Below are positions 36,346 through 48,822 of a stretch of DNA of 64,000 bases, in pieces; within the stretch, counting starts at the first letter, position 1, and the number at the start of each line of letters is the position of its first letter. The notes under the pieces were generated by a model. That model saw nothing but the letters and a program-made list of their open reading frames with translations, was not told the DNA's origin and made no database searches. This DNA is from Arthrobotrys musiformis. Lineage: Eukaryota; Ascomycota; Orbiliomycetes; Orbiliales; Orbiliaceae. A program made the position numbers and the translations under genes. The stretch is from NCBI GenBank assembly GCA_036971715.1, contig JAVHJL010000001.1:62001-126000 (forward strand), given 5' to 3'.

Positions 36346-38265
36346 ATGTCTGGTCAGAAGGTTTATACAATGCCCATTTACGTCCAAGGTATGTACCCAA
36401 AGCTAGATATATTCAGTCGTGCACAAACATCTCCTTTCGCTCAGCACACCCCTGGCACGCCCCAGCTGCAATCCCTCGATCGATATTCACCGGAAATTTT
36501 CTATTTAACCCCTACAATCCCACATATCTCTCATACCTTCTTTGTAACCCCGTTTCCTTCTCTTCTTTTCCGTGAATTCCCGCTTCCTCACCTCCGTCTT
36601 CGTCTTCAACTTCATATCTTTGCTACATTTGCTTCAAGCTAAGAAGCCCCGTTCTAATCCAAACTACCCTTCTTTATCTCTGTGCAGCTCCACTCCCAGG
36701 GGCCCCGGCTCCTCATATCATTCCACCGACTCCGAGCCTGAAGGCTGGTTACGTCTGGGGGTACCCCGTCCCGCAGACTGTCATGCAAGCCCCAGGGCCC
36801 GATGGCACCTATGGCTGGCCAATCTACGTCAAAGGAGGAACTTCAAGCAACCCACAATTCGCTTATTATCCAGTTCCTCCAAGCGCTGCCCCTCCGGGTG
36901 CTGTCCCCTATGGTGCTGTTCCTCAAGGGCCCTCTAGCAAGCACCATCGCCGACGTCAAGCTAAAGAAAGTGATGACGATGACGATGAGAAGGTAAGTTC
37001 TCATATATTCTAGCTTTGTACCTTATCCTGCAGACTACCAGGCTAATGACCGCGTGTTTGTGGAAAGTGTGCTTGCCACGAGTGCAAGCGAGGCAAAGGC
37101 GCTGGAAAAACGCCCGCCCCTCCAGGTGCCTCGATGCCGCACCCAGGCCAATTCATGCCGGCTCAATTCTTTGGGCCACCGGCCGCCACCACTCAACAGA
37201 CAACTACCTTCATCCCCTATGTTGTCCCCAGTTGCTCAAATCATCACTGTAACTCCAAGTCCACTGGTTCTAACAGCACTCCATCAACTGGTCACAAGCA
37301 CCACATCAAAAAAGAAAGCACTTCAAGTTACCACTATGCAGAGAACTGCGATTGCCCTACCTGTAAGGCCAGGAGAATGGCAATTGAAATGGAACGTATC
37401 CAGGAAGAACGAAAGCACGAGCGTGAGTTCAAAGATACCCGAGAGTTCATCAAGATGAAGAAACGTGTCGACCGAGAAGAACGAGAAGCCACACTTGAGG
37501 AGATGTATCGTGCCAAGAAGGCTGGTGAAAAGCACGTTGCCTTCGACGAATCTCACATGTGGCGTCACATGCACCCGGAGCACGAAGCTGGGTATGAATG
37601 GGTTGCTGTTCCTCCTGGTCCGTTCCCAATCACTGCTTTTCATCCAGGCGGAAGTAAGTATCACCGTCTCTATTTGGGCGATGTCTCCCGTGCGACCTTT
37701 CATCCGTGAGTTACATGTGTGCTAATTAGTGACTTTAGCTACACCTATCACCCTCCAACCAATCCACCATGGACCCATGCTTAGTGAGCTAGAAGTAGAA
37801 AATGCTAGACTTCGACATGAGCAGATTCATCTCAAAGACAAGATCAAGCGTGAGCGTTCTCAGCGCAACAAAGATGATGCTACCCGTGCCTTCTTATCAA
37901 CTCGCCTCCATGACCTTGACCAAGACGTTCAGGAGCTCAGGAAGAAGGCTTGCAGCACTCAAGGAGGATCTGGTGTCAAAGCCCCTATCGTCGAAATCCA
38001 AGTTCCTCTCGGGAACGAAAAGCGTCATCAACACCACAAGAAGTCTGCTTCCAAAGATAAAGGCAAAGACAAAGAAGGTGGTGGTAGTGCTAGGAACTCG
38101 GCTGATCATGCTAAGGCCAAGACCAAAAACGTTGGGAGCAAGCATAAGAATCCACATGTCTGTTATGATTCTGATTGCGACAACTTCGACTCTTGCTCAG
38201 AGTGCTCCTTCGAGTGCAAAGTCAAAGGCTGCCGAACTTGCCGACCACGTGGTGGACGTCGTTAG
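36346..38265 (+). CDS. unrecognised protein with CxCxxCK motifs, coiled coil and Cys-rich tail
   Basis: Four exons (36346-36388, 36688-36992, 37068-37653, 37739-38265) give 486 residues. Introns 2 and 3 have GCTAA branch sites and all junctions keep frame. The N-terminus is Pro/Gly/Tyr-rich and repeats a short motif (MPIYVQ at 9-14, WPIYVKGG further on). An acidic run (DDDDDEK) precedes CACHECK (C117/C119/C122). CSNHHC (172-177) and CDCPTCK (C210/C212/C215) follow. Residues 216-266 are highly charged and helical. Residues 325-382 form a likely coiled coil (LSELEVENARLRHEQIHL). A Lys-rich linker leads to a C-terminal cluster with C453, C458, C464, C467, C471, C476 and C479, ending RPRGGRR. There is no signal peptide or membrane segment. 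Metal binding and RNA or protein binding are inference. I know no family with this layout. Confidence 0.75.
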
Positions 38266-40986
38266 AGAGTGACGGTCCGGTATCGATCTCCAGATTCCGA
38301 TTTATGACTGATACTCTTTTAGGGGTCCTTTCCTTTCCTTTGTTTTCATCTTTATTTTCTCACAGGTATGGGGGGTTCTTTTTTCATTATGGTGGGATAC
38401 TGGCGCAAAGCGTGTCATTCTGTTCATCCTTTCTAAACGCTTCCATTTGTTCAAATCGAGATCGCCAATTGTATTTCGTTTCCGCTGCCCCACTCCTTTT
38501 AACAATTCGACCACCGTTCTTGATATCTCTACCCCGGCCAATCGCATTACGATGGTAGAGGGTGAGTCACTTGAACTTAAGTGTACCGAGCATCATTTCA
38601 CACCTACCCCTAGGGTGGGTCAATGCGTTTGTAATCAGAGCAATGGAATAAATATGGGTTATCCTTCGTCTTCTGATAGTCTTTGGTTATTTTGCATCGG
38701 TAGGATAATCACACTACTGTTTTAATAGCATGGCTCTAGCTCTTTTTATAGACATTTCCCGAGGATGAGATCAATGTTCATCTATCGTTCGACATGCTAG
38801 GAAACCTGATAGGTATCACGGAATTAAGCACAAGAAGCATGGAGGTTCTATACCTTATACGGTCTTTTGACTTCCTAACATGCATGCATGCATTACATGT
38901 GCGCAAATATCGCAACACGATGGCAAGATAAACGGGTACAATAAATTGATTTCGAATGGTATTATATCAGGGATAGGGTGGTTAGTATATGCATATATCT
39001 TGACGGTGCTGATGAGTTAGGTCTTAAGATCTAGATCTTATGACGATTTACCTCAGCGTTGTAAATTTTGTCGAAAGCCATGATATGAGTCCACGTGGCA
39101 ACTAAGCTATAAGATTTCCACCAATCTAGCCAGGGACAAAGTATTGCAGTAAGCCTCAACTAGAGAATCATTTTTATCCAAGTATTTTTGAGAAGTCCGG
39201 GCCCTAAGATATTTGATTTTACGGGAATTTGGATCGGCCTGCAGTACATGTGGTTGGGAAAATTCGATTTCTTTAGATATAGGATTGTTCTGGCCTTACT
39301 AGATCGGTCGACAGGACCTCGAACGGTTTAGCTTTGTTGTTCGAAAATACACCCTAGCTTGTCCATTAGTTATACCGATAAGTCGGTTGAACTAGGCCTT
39401 CACAAGAATATATACCGACTCAGTATGTATATATATCAGCAGTATGTATATCAGCATGTGCGTATACCTTATATGTTGCTACATGTGGCTTTCCTGGAGG
39501 CCGTCGAAGTCGAAATATAGGCCCGCTGGCTCGCGCTTTTACGATCTTGCGATATATAATGTATACGTATTATACACATGTTACTTACGCAAAAACCCCA
39601 GCTTGAAAATGCGAGGCCGACCCGGAAAGGTTTCCTGCCAGAGCTGCCAGAGCTGCCAGAGTTGATAGGACCGTCAATTGCAAGGCATTGGGGGTTTGCA
39701 GTTTCAGGATTAGCCTGTATGCAGGCTGGCTGTGGGGCAAGGAAGCAGAGCTACCTATATTTGCGGTTTGCCGCACTCGTCTGTTTGATCCCAAAACCTT
39801 TTCCTCGAAATGTTTCCAAGACCGAAATATCACACAACCTTCGACAACATTTTCCTTTCACAAAATCGCGAATTGAGCCGTGCTATACAGGTCAGCCCTT
39901 CCGATTACGACGGAACGGCTCCCCCGCCATGTTGACACCCCCGGGAAGGGCCCGTTTAGAGAGAAATGTCTCTTGTCTTGTCGGCAGGAAGGTTGATATC
40001 GAGATATCCCTTCCTGGAAAAGACGCAACAATTTGTCATGGCTTCTGGTTTGGCCAATCGCAACAGCACCAATGAATGCTATGGAAAAAAAAAAAAAAAA
40101 AAAAAAAATGCATTTCGCCATCATCGTCGGAACCTAGTCAGGGTCACCGCAGAATTACAGCCAGTTCGGTAAAGGAAATGAAAATAACGAGGGCATAGGT
40201 GTTATCAACTGCTTGTTGTTACGTCCATACTTCATTGCCTCGATGATGGTCCCATATCACTACAGGATCACCCGTACACCCTTCATGTACATACCTACTT
40301 AGCTGGGGTTATTGTGAGACCTATATTTCGAACCTTCGAATTCCGATCCCTAGCTCCCAAAGTAAGTACTGAATTAGCTGCTGCATCTGCATCTGAGATA
40401 TTGGGCCATGACTGTGCGACTAACCATATACGGCAGGATTCGGGATCGGAATCAGGCACGGTAGCCTTTTCCACCTACCGCCAGGCCATGCCCCATACTG
40501 CTAACTACCAGCTACTTACCCTCCACTTCTCGCAGCTTCCTTTCCTTGAAATCCGAATTCCTTTTCCTGGCTCCGGTTTTTCGGGATAGGGCTGACGGCT
40601 ATGCAAGGAACAAGCGAAACGGGATGGGCGGGTATGCCCACAGCTCAATGGCTGCTGCCCGCTTTGGTGTTGTTGTGTTGCGCAGATGTTGGAAATCCAC
40701 TTGGCACAAAAGTCGCGATCGCGTCCCGCAGCACGATGAGCAGGAAGCCTTCCGGACCCATCAGCGTCGCCAGTTTCATCAGTTCAACCGCTGGATGCCC
40801 AGCAAGTCATCTACGGCTTCATATGACGCCTTCACGAACACCCGCGCCTTTGTTTTCCCCGCTACCACCCCCTGTTCCTTCGCGGTAACCTTCGAAACAT
40901 ACGCTTCAGCCTGCGCTCCTTGTGAGGACAACTAGATCATCCCAGAGCCACCACCACACACGCACACGCCCCTTTCCCACTTCGCG
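38266..40986. other. intergenic, 3' region and NTO1 promoter
   Basis: This is 2.7 kb between two plus-strand genes. It has an ATGC-type palindromic run near 38880-38895, a triple CTGCCAGAG repeat at 39635-39661, and A24 at 40085-40108. The last 400 bp are C-rich and stop-poor, fitting the leader of the NTO1 gene. I saw no domain in the open frames. Confidence 0.5.
39635..39661. repeat. three tandem copies of CTGCCAGAG
   Basis: Three perfect 9-bp units lie end to end in otherwise unique sequence. Confidence 0.9.
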
Positions 40987-43900
40987 ATGGCCTCTCATTC
41001 GACTCCCCATCGGACTCCTGGTACTGGGCGGCCTAGAGGGCGGCCTAGGGGCAGTAGAACTCGCCATTCTTTCAACTCTCCAGCCACCGTCCAGAGAGTC
41101 CGATCGACAGCTCCCACACAGAGAACAGGCCGTTCAGCTCGTTCGCATCAGGCCGCAGCCGCAGATTCAGGAGCCTACAAGCCCCGTGAAGAAAGAAGCT
41201 ACCTTGAGTTCCACCCAGACTTCGATATCAATGCTGAAATCCAGGCATACGATAGCAGAGACATTGATGGAACCCCAAGCGGCCAGTTCACATTCGGCCA
41301 ACCGGCTGCCACCCCCGGGAAATCAAATGGCATTCGCATAAGAATAGAAGAAGTGCAGAATAAGGGCCCCGATGACGCCACGCCGGTTCCTTCTGCGGAT
41401 GGACCTTTAGAAGCAGGACCTGCGGGCGAAGCGAACGGGCCCACCCAGTCAGAATCGACGGGACGGAAGGTTGGCGAAGGAAATGACGAATCTCAGTCAT
41501 CATCAAACCATATTTCACAGGAACATCTCGCAAATCAGATTTTGAGTACACCCACTCGAAGGTCTTCCCGGCAGAAGGATAATAAGGAGAAAGGAAAAGA
41601 GAAAGCTAGCTTCACGCCCAAGCCCTCCCAGAGACCCATCCTCCCGATGAGTAACATTCATCATAACGAGCGGCTCTCACTCCCTGTGCCGTCCTATAAA
41701 GTTATAACACCATTCCAGCTTGCAGAAACTTATGTAGATCGAGCCATGGCGGGCGTTGGATTCCAGGAGTCCGATTACTGGCAACGGCCCCACACAATGG
41801 TTCGGAATATTGGGATCCAAGATGATATCAATGAAGGAGAAGCAAGGGTATCTAGTGCTATTGATGAAAAGGAGGAAAGCAACACTGCACCTCATACGGT
41901 AACGCCTGGAATGGTAGAATATGATATGGATGAACAAGATGACAAATGGCTGGCTCAGTTCAACGTTTTACGAAGGTCGCAGGATGTTCCAACGATTACA
42001 CGCGAGATCTTTGAGATTACGATTACTAAGATAGAAAGGGAATGGTATGCTCTGGAGAAAATGATACCGAAACAGTCAGCTCATGCGGCTCATGTGAAAC
42101 GAGGGAACGACGACGACGACGAAGATACTTCAGAGGACTCGAGATGTCAAATTTGCGACGATGGAGAATGCGAAAATAGCAATGCGATTGTTTTTTGCGA
42201 TGGCTGTAATATCGCCGTCCACCAAGGTTCGTCATTGACGCAGGTTTCTCAGTTCTAGTATACGGTGTTAATCTTAAGTTTTTACTTGGGTAGATTGCTA
42301 TGGTGTGCCTTTTATTCCGGAAGGTCAGTGGTTGTGTCGACGGTGCTCTCTACTCGCGCCCCGTCGGGAAGTGGTATGTTGAACTCAGAAGTTATGTGGT
42401 GGACTTGTTCACTTACGAGGTTTAGAATTGTATATTCTGCCCGAATACGGACGGGGCGTTCAAAATGACGGATTCTTCGCTTTGGTCTCATCTTTTGTGC
42501 GCAGTTTGGATACCCGAAATCACAATTAGCAACATGGTTTACATGGAGCCAGTTGAGGGCGTTGAGCTGGTACCTAAGTCGAGATGGAAACTAGTAAGTT
42601 GCGCGACCTCTCGATGGCTAGGAGGCCTTTGTCTAATATACGTCATAGCATTGTTATATCTGCAAGCAAAGGATGGGAGCCTGCATCCAGTGTAGCAACA
42701 AAAGTTGCTACCTAGCTTTTCATGTTACATGCGCACGGAAGGCTAAGCTATTCCTCTCTATGAGACAACAAGTTCCGACCGACCCGTCTGGGGGGACCGC
42801 CGTTGGGGCAGAACGAAGTCTCATATTTGACGGAAGCCAGTTGAAGGCGTTTTGCGACAAACATGTGCCGAGTGAGTGGCGTAAAGAGTTTCGTGTAAGT
42901 GCTAGGCCCTTGATTCTTTTACTATATTCTTTCAACTAATTGTGGGATAGACGGACATTGCCATTCGAAATGTTCAGCATTATTACGAAGATCTTTTCTA
43001 TGAAAAGGAATGGGGCGATTCGCAAATGAAGGCTCTTACGCCCGGGTACGATAGCCACCCTACAATACCAAAACTTACGCTCACAGTCGGAGGCAAGCGA
43101 AAACGGCCATCTGCAGGCACTGGCGGGGCGAAAACTGTTTGGAGACTGCCTTCGGGAGCACCCATTATTCCACAAGTTCTATACAACACAATCATCGAGG
43201 CTATTTCTCGGTTTGCTATACGAAAACCAAAGGAATATGTTGCCGAGATCTGCAAGTACTGGACGCTGAAACGCGAAGCTCGTCGCGATGCATCCCTCCT
43301 CAAAAGGCTGCAAGTCTCTGTGTCTTCGAATTTCACTAGCGACGAGGTCACAAAGAAAGACTATTCAGCTTACCATGACGGAGAAGAGAAGCTTAAGAGA
43401 AGACTTGATTTCGCTATTAAATTACGGCATGATTTAGAGAGAATCAGATTACTGGCGGATGACATCAAGAAACGCGAAAAAGAAAAGCTCCGACAGGCAG
43501 AGTGTCTTAAAGAGATGATCGATGCGGTGTATTTCCCAGTTATTCCAATTTTGACACCAATATTGGATAGAGCTCAGCAGTAAGTCACATCATAATCCCT
43601 GCGTTCCGGAACTCCATACTCACGGGGTACTTCTATTATAGGCTTGATAGCAAGGATTTCTTTAAGGTAGAGTTCGGACAGATCAAGCAAAAGCTCGTTG
43701 ACCGTGAATACAACACCGTGAATCAGTTCTCAAGGGATATCCTATCGCTTTTGACATCCTCTGTTACTAGTAGGTCAAAATTTGCTGTTATGTCTATCCC
43801 AGAGGGAGGCGAACACACATTAGCCGAATCTGTTCCAGGGACATCCACAGCTGCAGCTACTCCCGCTGCTGTGATTGTTGCGAACCCGATGGAAAATCTG

Positions 43901-45688
43901 GCGTCGACACCAACTCCTACAACCCCAGCTGTACCTAAACAGCCAAAGGCTTTGGGTGACACTGCTGGTAAAACCGCTGGTAGGATTTTACGAGTCATAC
44001 AACCTATGCTGGAAAACGCAAAACTTCAGGAGCTCGCTATGAGGGAGGATCCGAACGAACGCTTAGCAGGCGAGGTTGATGAGCGATACCAAGAAATTCT
44101 TCTCGAGCGAAAGAAGCGAGACGATGAACTTCAGGCTCAGCTAGCAGCTGCCAATGCCGCTGCCGCCGGGGAAATCACCAATGCTAATGACGTGGATAAG
44201 ATGGATATAGATAATCCAAAGGCCAACGAACAGCAGGAAGCGAACGACCGAGCAGCGGAAGAGGCATTAGAATCAGCTACTGCATCGCTATCACAGGCCC
44301 ACCATAAAGACGACGAACTTCCCATAGGTATCCCATGGTACACAAAGCCGTTTAGCCCTCTAGGTGCAACGCTCCTTTCTGAGGAGCGCTGGATGGGTAT
44401 GGACGTTGTGCGCGATATGTCGCCCCTTAGCGAGCTTGATGAGGACGCCATAGAAATGCTCCAACCGATTGAGACGCCTGAAGTTGTCAGTCCGTTCCTA
44501 GAAGAGTTTGGTTCAGCCGTCAATTTTGGTAACGGGGATACCCATGCGACGAAGCCGAGGAGTGCTACCAAAGCGCCTATAAACGCTGGGGCGTGGATTC
44601 CGGGAACGAGGGTGAGCCTTAGAACGACGAAGGGGACGAAAAAAACTTCATACGTCGAATCCCAGCCGCCGCAGTCGGTACAAAATATAGAAACACCGAA
44701 GCCTAAACAAAATGGCAGAGCCGGTAGCGCACGGGAGGTCGACTTGCAACAGGTAGTCGTGATAGGAAGCACGAGGAGCCAGACGAAGCAAGCGATGAAT
44801 AAAGCTCAGAGGAGGGGACGAGGATATGTTTGGGTTGAAGTTGAAGATGAGGAGGAAACAGTAGCAGCAGACTATGCAGCGGATATTCCTCCCCTTTTCG
44901 TGCTGAAAGACCCTGATGCGATGGACATCGACAGTGAAATCCCAGCAGCAGCGGAACCAATACCAGCGGGGGTTGACAAAGAGGCCGTGGATTCGGTTGA
45001 CGACCGAGCCGTGAGCATCGATAGCCCGTTAACCTCAGTTCCCGATGATGACTTGGACCAAGAGGACCGCCTAAGTCTGGACAGCCTAGACCTTAACGCG
45101 TTAGGGGGCGATGATTTAGTGGATAATTGTAGGGGGGATACTGCCTCAGAGGTCGAAGAAGTGGACAAACATTCCGGCGATGAAGACAATATGGAAACCG
45201 AAAACACCGATTCAGAGTTCCATACACCTTTGGAGAGTGGCAATGCAGTAGCTAGCAGTGATGAGGGCAGGCCTGCAATATCAATGGCGATAGATTCGCA
45301 AGGAGCAACTGACCAACTTTCAAAGGAACTAGCCGCCGCCGTGGCTTCTCAGGAAGCCGAACTCCCGCAACCAGAAACAGAAAGTTCTCCGAGCAAACGA
45401 AGCACGAGGAGTCCGCTGAAGCAAAAGGGTAGTCAGAGCATATCCGACGTCTCCAGCGCGCTTAGTCCAGTCGAAGAAGCTAAATCGAATGGAGAGGAGC
45501 GACCAGATAGTAGAAACGGTATGACAAGGTCAACGCCTAAAAAGTCACCTCCTGTGGCTGGGAAAGGTCAGGATTCTATAAGCTACACTCCATTACCAAT
45601 GACAACTAGAAGCCGGCGAACACTCGAACCCGAGGCAACGCCAACAAGAAGATCGACGAGTAGGGCAGCCGCTGGGAAGAAGAGGTAG
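40987..45688 (+). CDS. NTO1: NTO1/BRPF-like PHD-finger subunit of a MYST histone acetyltransferase complex
   Basis: In yeast, Nto1 is a scaffold subunit of the NuA3 histone H3 acetyltransferase complex and acts in the nucleus. Six exons (40987-42226, 42294-42373, 42426-42593, 42649-42894, 42951-43579, 43642-45688) encode 1469 residues. An enhancer-of-polycomb-like region covers about 235-365 (PFQLAETYVDRAM; VEYDMDEQDDKWL near 310). The PZP module follows: PHD1 from C387 to C431 (CQICDDGEC, CDGCNIAVHQDCYG, WLCRRC), a zinc knuckle (CIFCPNTDGAFKMT, LWSHLLCA) at about 442-472, and an extended PHD2 at about 498-572 (CYICKQRMGACIQC, AFHVTCARKA, FCDKH). Exon 5 carries the conserved CKYWTLKREARRDASLLKRLQ. 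The long C-terminus is acidic and disordered and ends in basic Ser/Thr/Arg repeats. No bromodomain is seen, as in other fungal Nto1. The module is unmistakable. The gene is longer than typical mainly through its C-terminal tail. Confidence 0.92.
42227..42293 (+). other. NTO1 intron 1, weak donor inside PHD1
   Basis: The donor is GTTCGT, a poor match, and the acceptor is GGGTAG. Splicing is fixed by the protein, since it rebuilds HQ-DCYGVPF of the PHD finger. Confidence 0.85.
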
Positions 45689-46438
45689 ACAGGCCAGCGG
45701 ATGGTGATGCATTCCTAGGTGTATTGATATTCTCACAGTTTTTTTCAAACCACAATTTTCTGCTTCATTTTTTAGGTCTGTGTGGGACATGAAAGCCGCG
45801 CTTGGTCACAACCGAGTCCAATAGTTCACATCGCCCCGCCTAGCCCTGGCCAGCTGAGGGTTTACAGGACTCTGTGTTTTCAGCTTGCCCCCTTCTTCCT
45901 GTTCTCTTCTGATTCGGCATTGTATCTTTAATGGGGCCCTTCTCACTTTACTTTTAATTATTCGGAGGAGAGCGTCGGCCTATGTGTTCTGGGCGTTATT
46001 AGAAACCTGGGGGTTTTTTGGGGGTTAAAAAAATTCTATATATTATTCCATCCATGATGATGAAGGCTACTTTTATAATTAGTTTTTTCCCCCATACTTG
46101 TCCCTCTCTTCCTGGGTTTTGATTTGTAACCTTACCATGATACCACCGTGATACGAAAACGCGCGATCGTTAAGGATATTTGGAATCCCCTCGGCCATCG
46201 CGACGTTCACAGGGAGTTTGGACCAATTTGGCGAGTTCTGTACCCCCCCTGGATCGATTCCATCCTGCACGAACTTTGAAACGGGCGTGAGCTGAGGATT
46301 TGTCCGAGGTATCACCGTCGAGTGCTCGCAGTACAATCAACAATCTCCTTTCAAATCGTCCCTGTACGAAATATCCAACAACAGCAACGCAAAACTACTA
46401 CCACAACATTGCTGTAAACTGTCTCAAGCGTGGCCGCA
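45689..46438. other. intergenic, with a weak minus-strand frame
   Basis: This holds the 3' region of NTO1 and the promoter of the BTB-like gene. An 85-codon minus frame at 46079-46336 (ending EERDKYGGKN) has no ATG at its start and no recognised domain. It could be the last exon of an unseen gene or chance. Confidence 0.4.
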
Positions 46439-47886
46439 ATGGAATACCACATATCGCCGAATATTGACTTGATAATCCACCTCTCTAACTCTTCATCTCC
46501 ACCTCCCTCTCCAAACGGATACTCTCAGTATTCTGCTAAAATATCTCCCAGCGTTACCAAATACTACGCAACTGCCTGGTCCCTCCAACAAGCCTCCCCT
46601 GTCTTCTCACGAATAATATCCCCCGATTCACGGTTTAAACAACCGTCGAAAATCACATATTCCGACAAAGAATGCAAACTAGTAACCCTTGAAGACGACG
46701 ACCCCGAGGCTCTTTCCATAGTTCTAAACCTCTTGCATCTCAACTCCAAATCACTCCCACCGGTGGAAGATTTATCGTGGAACACGTTTTATGAGGTTGC
46801 AATAATATGGGACAAATATGATATTAGCAATCTTATACGTCCACCGTGGATTCGACATTTTCAGAAGCATATGAATAGTATTGGATATGAGAATTGGTTG
46901 TTTATTGGGAAGACTTTTCAGCAGGAGGAAGGCTATGTTGAGTTGACGGCAAGGTTGATAATAGAGGCTGGACAAAACCTCTCTGGGAAGGAAGCCATAG
47001 AGGCTGGGCCGGGAGGGATCGGGTTCACCAGAGGCGGGAAATATATTGATGCATGTGGCTGGCCGGATTCTGTTCGAGGTATCTCTTCAAAAAAACCAAA
47101 AAAAGAGGGGGGGCTACTATACCCCAATCCCAACGCCCTTATCTTGCTCCAGAATTTATTCTTACTCGGCTATTTTAACTTTGATGTCTAGAGCATATTA
47201 CTTCGGAAAACAGCTATATGATGGAAAAGATACGAAGTATTCTCACAACTTGGAAGTGGAGCTTTAAAGGTAAACGTCCCCGGGCGCTGTGCACCTGCTA
47301 TGGGAACGTACCCCGCTACAACCGACATACAACGCTTTCAAACAGTATCGCCGACCTTCTTTCCAATGAATCAATGGTACCATCGTCAGCTCATTTACCA
47401 AATGTTGGCCTCACGCCGGCAGGTATCAGACTCGCCTCGCGACTACGGGATATCGAAGGAGTCGGTAGTTGGCAATGGAATGGATCTATTGTTACTCTAC
47501 GACGGCGGATGGCTAGACTCCGGGACTGCATGGGCGATCGGGACATGAGACAAGTAAAACACATGCTTGAAAACGCGGATATATACGATCTATGTCCTCT
47601 GGAGGAGTCAGCTCTCAGAGTACTTTATGACTTTGATCAAACCATCGAAATCGTAAGAGGCATTGGTATTGACGGGGGAATAGTTGATGTTCCGCTCCAT
47701 CGGCTCATTGAAGATGTAAAAACGGACCCGTGGAATTCGAAAAGTGACGAAAAAAAGTGGGATAGTTTGGTAATGCTGGGGGTCAGGATATCAGGTATCT
47801 TTGCGATCGTTTCTGTACTAGTTTTTGCTATCGCCCTCGGGAAAGGGTGGGGAGTTAAGATGGTCGAGAGTGGCATTGTGGCCTAA
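46439..47886 (+). CDS. BTB/POZ-like protein with C-terminal membrane segment
   Basis: Two exons (46439-47078, 47192-47886) give 444 residues. The intron (113 bp, GTATCT...TCTAG with TTTTAAC as branch) rebuilds a Glu codon. Residues about 40-130 resemble fungal BTB/POZ domains: SLQQASPVFSRIIS, then KLVTLEDDDPEALSIVLNLLHL, then FYEVAIIWDKYDISNLIRPW-like sequence. Such domains pair proteins and can recruit Cul3 ligases. The C-terminal part has an Arg-rich helix (RRRMARLRDCMGDRD) and a hydrophobic stretch near the end (LVMLGVRISGIFAIVSVLVFAIAL), probably one membrane span. Without the intron the frame would stop at 47191, giving a 251-residue protein; that is the alternative. The start is the first ATG; an earlier in-frame GTG at 46430 is ignored. 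Confidence 0.6.
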
Positions 47887-47908
47887 TGTTTACCGTTGGT
47901 ATTTCTTG

Positions 47909-47914
47909 AATAAA
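47909..47914 (+). terminator. AATAAA polyadenylation-type signal
   Basis: AATAAA lies 23 bases after the stop of the BTB-like gene, at the expected place for 3' end formation. Confidence 0.45.
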
Positions 47915-48804
47915 CCCAATTATATATATGACTAATTACGTATGTCCTATATTGAATCTAGCCCTGGCTAACGTTAAGAAACGTCATTAGGACAAAGAAA
48001 ACTTCGCCAACTAGCCCACCGTAACGTTATGAATCCAGGGCCACGGGTATTCTGAGGTCTTTATCGATATCAGGCCCACAATGTCAGCACGTTATCATAT
48101 TCCACTCATGATCGGTCCACTAGAAATATGGAATATTATCGCAATTAATTGCAATTGATAGCATATGCACGAGTCTCCGCTGTGTCAGATAGAGGCCTTC
48201 CCAGCAGGATCCGAAAATATCTCTGACAATTGTGGAAACTAGCCTAATCCAATCACATATTGTCCCTTTGAGTTGTAGTCTGGAGGTCACTCCCTGCGTG
48301 CAATTTGAGTTGACCCTTCGACCATATATAGAATATAATCAGCCTTGGTCAATCGATCAAGCCTCACAAATTTGAACCAAAGCTAGCCCAATCATATAAT
48401 TAAATATAAAATTCGTAGCTTGTGCGAGCGTCTGAAATCCTGTAGCCAATGCTAGTGATGACGTAGTCTAGTTCTAAGACGGGTGCTGAGGTGATGACGG
48501 TCTATTCAATCGTATCTACGCTCTCCATGGGCTGGTTGAATAGGTAGCTATAACACTAATTTCTAGGAAATTGTTCTGTCGTCCAAAGCAAAGCTTAGAG
48601 CATGCATAGCGCGACGATGGTCTTCATCTCAATCCCCATATGCGATATCGTTATGCTCACTTTTCCGAGGTAAGCCATAACATGAATAACTATATCAAGC
48701 GGTGCTATAACGTATAACTTTAGACCAGTCACAAGTTATACTGTTTACCACCCCTTCATAATACATTCTCATATCCGCCACGCACATATTTCAAGGGCTA
48801 TATC

Positions 48805-48822
48805 ATAACGTTATAACGTTAT
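48805..48822. repeat. 18-bp perfect palindrome ATAACGTTATAACGTTAT
   Basis: The sequence equals its own reverse complement over 18 bp and is also two overlapping ATAACGTTAT units. No gene overlaps it. Confidence 0.85.

Noticed and set aside
37802..38272. 156-codon second plus frame over exon 4 of the Cys-motif gene
   Set aside because: It overlaps out of frame; the accepted frame has the coiled coil and Cys cluster and joins the upstream exons.
44137..44772. 211-codon minus frame inside NTO1
   Set aside because: It is antisense to the NTO1 tail, whose own frame is continuous with the conserved core.
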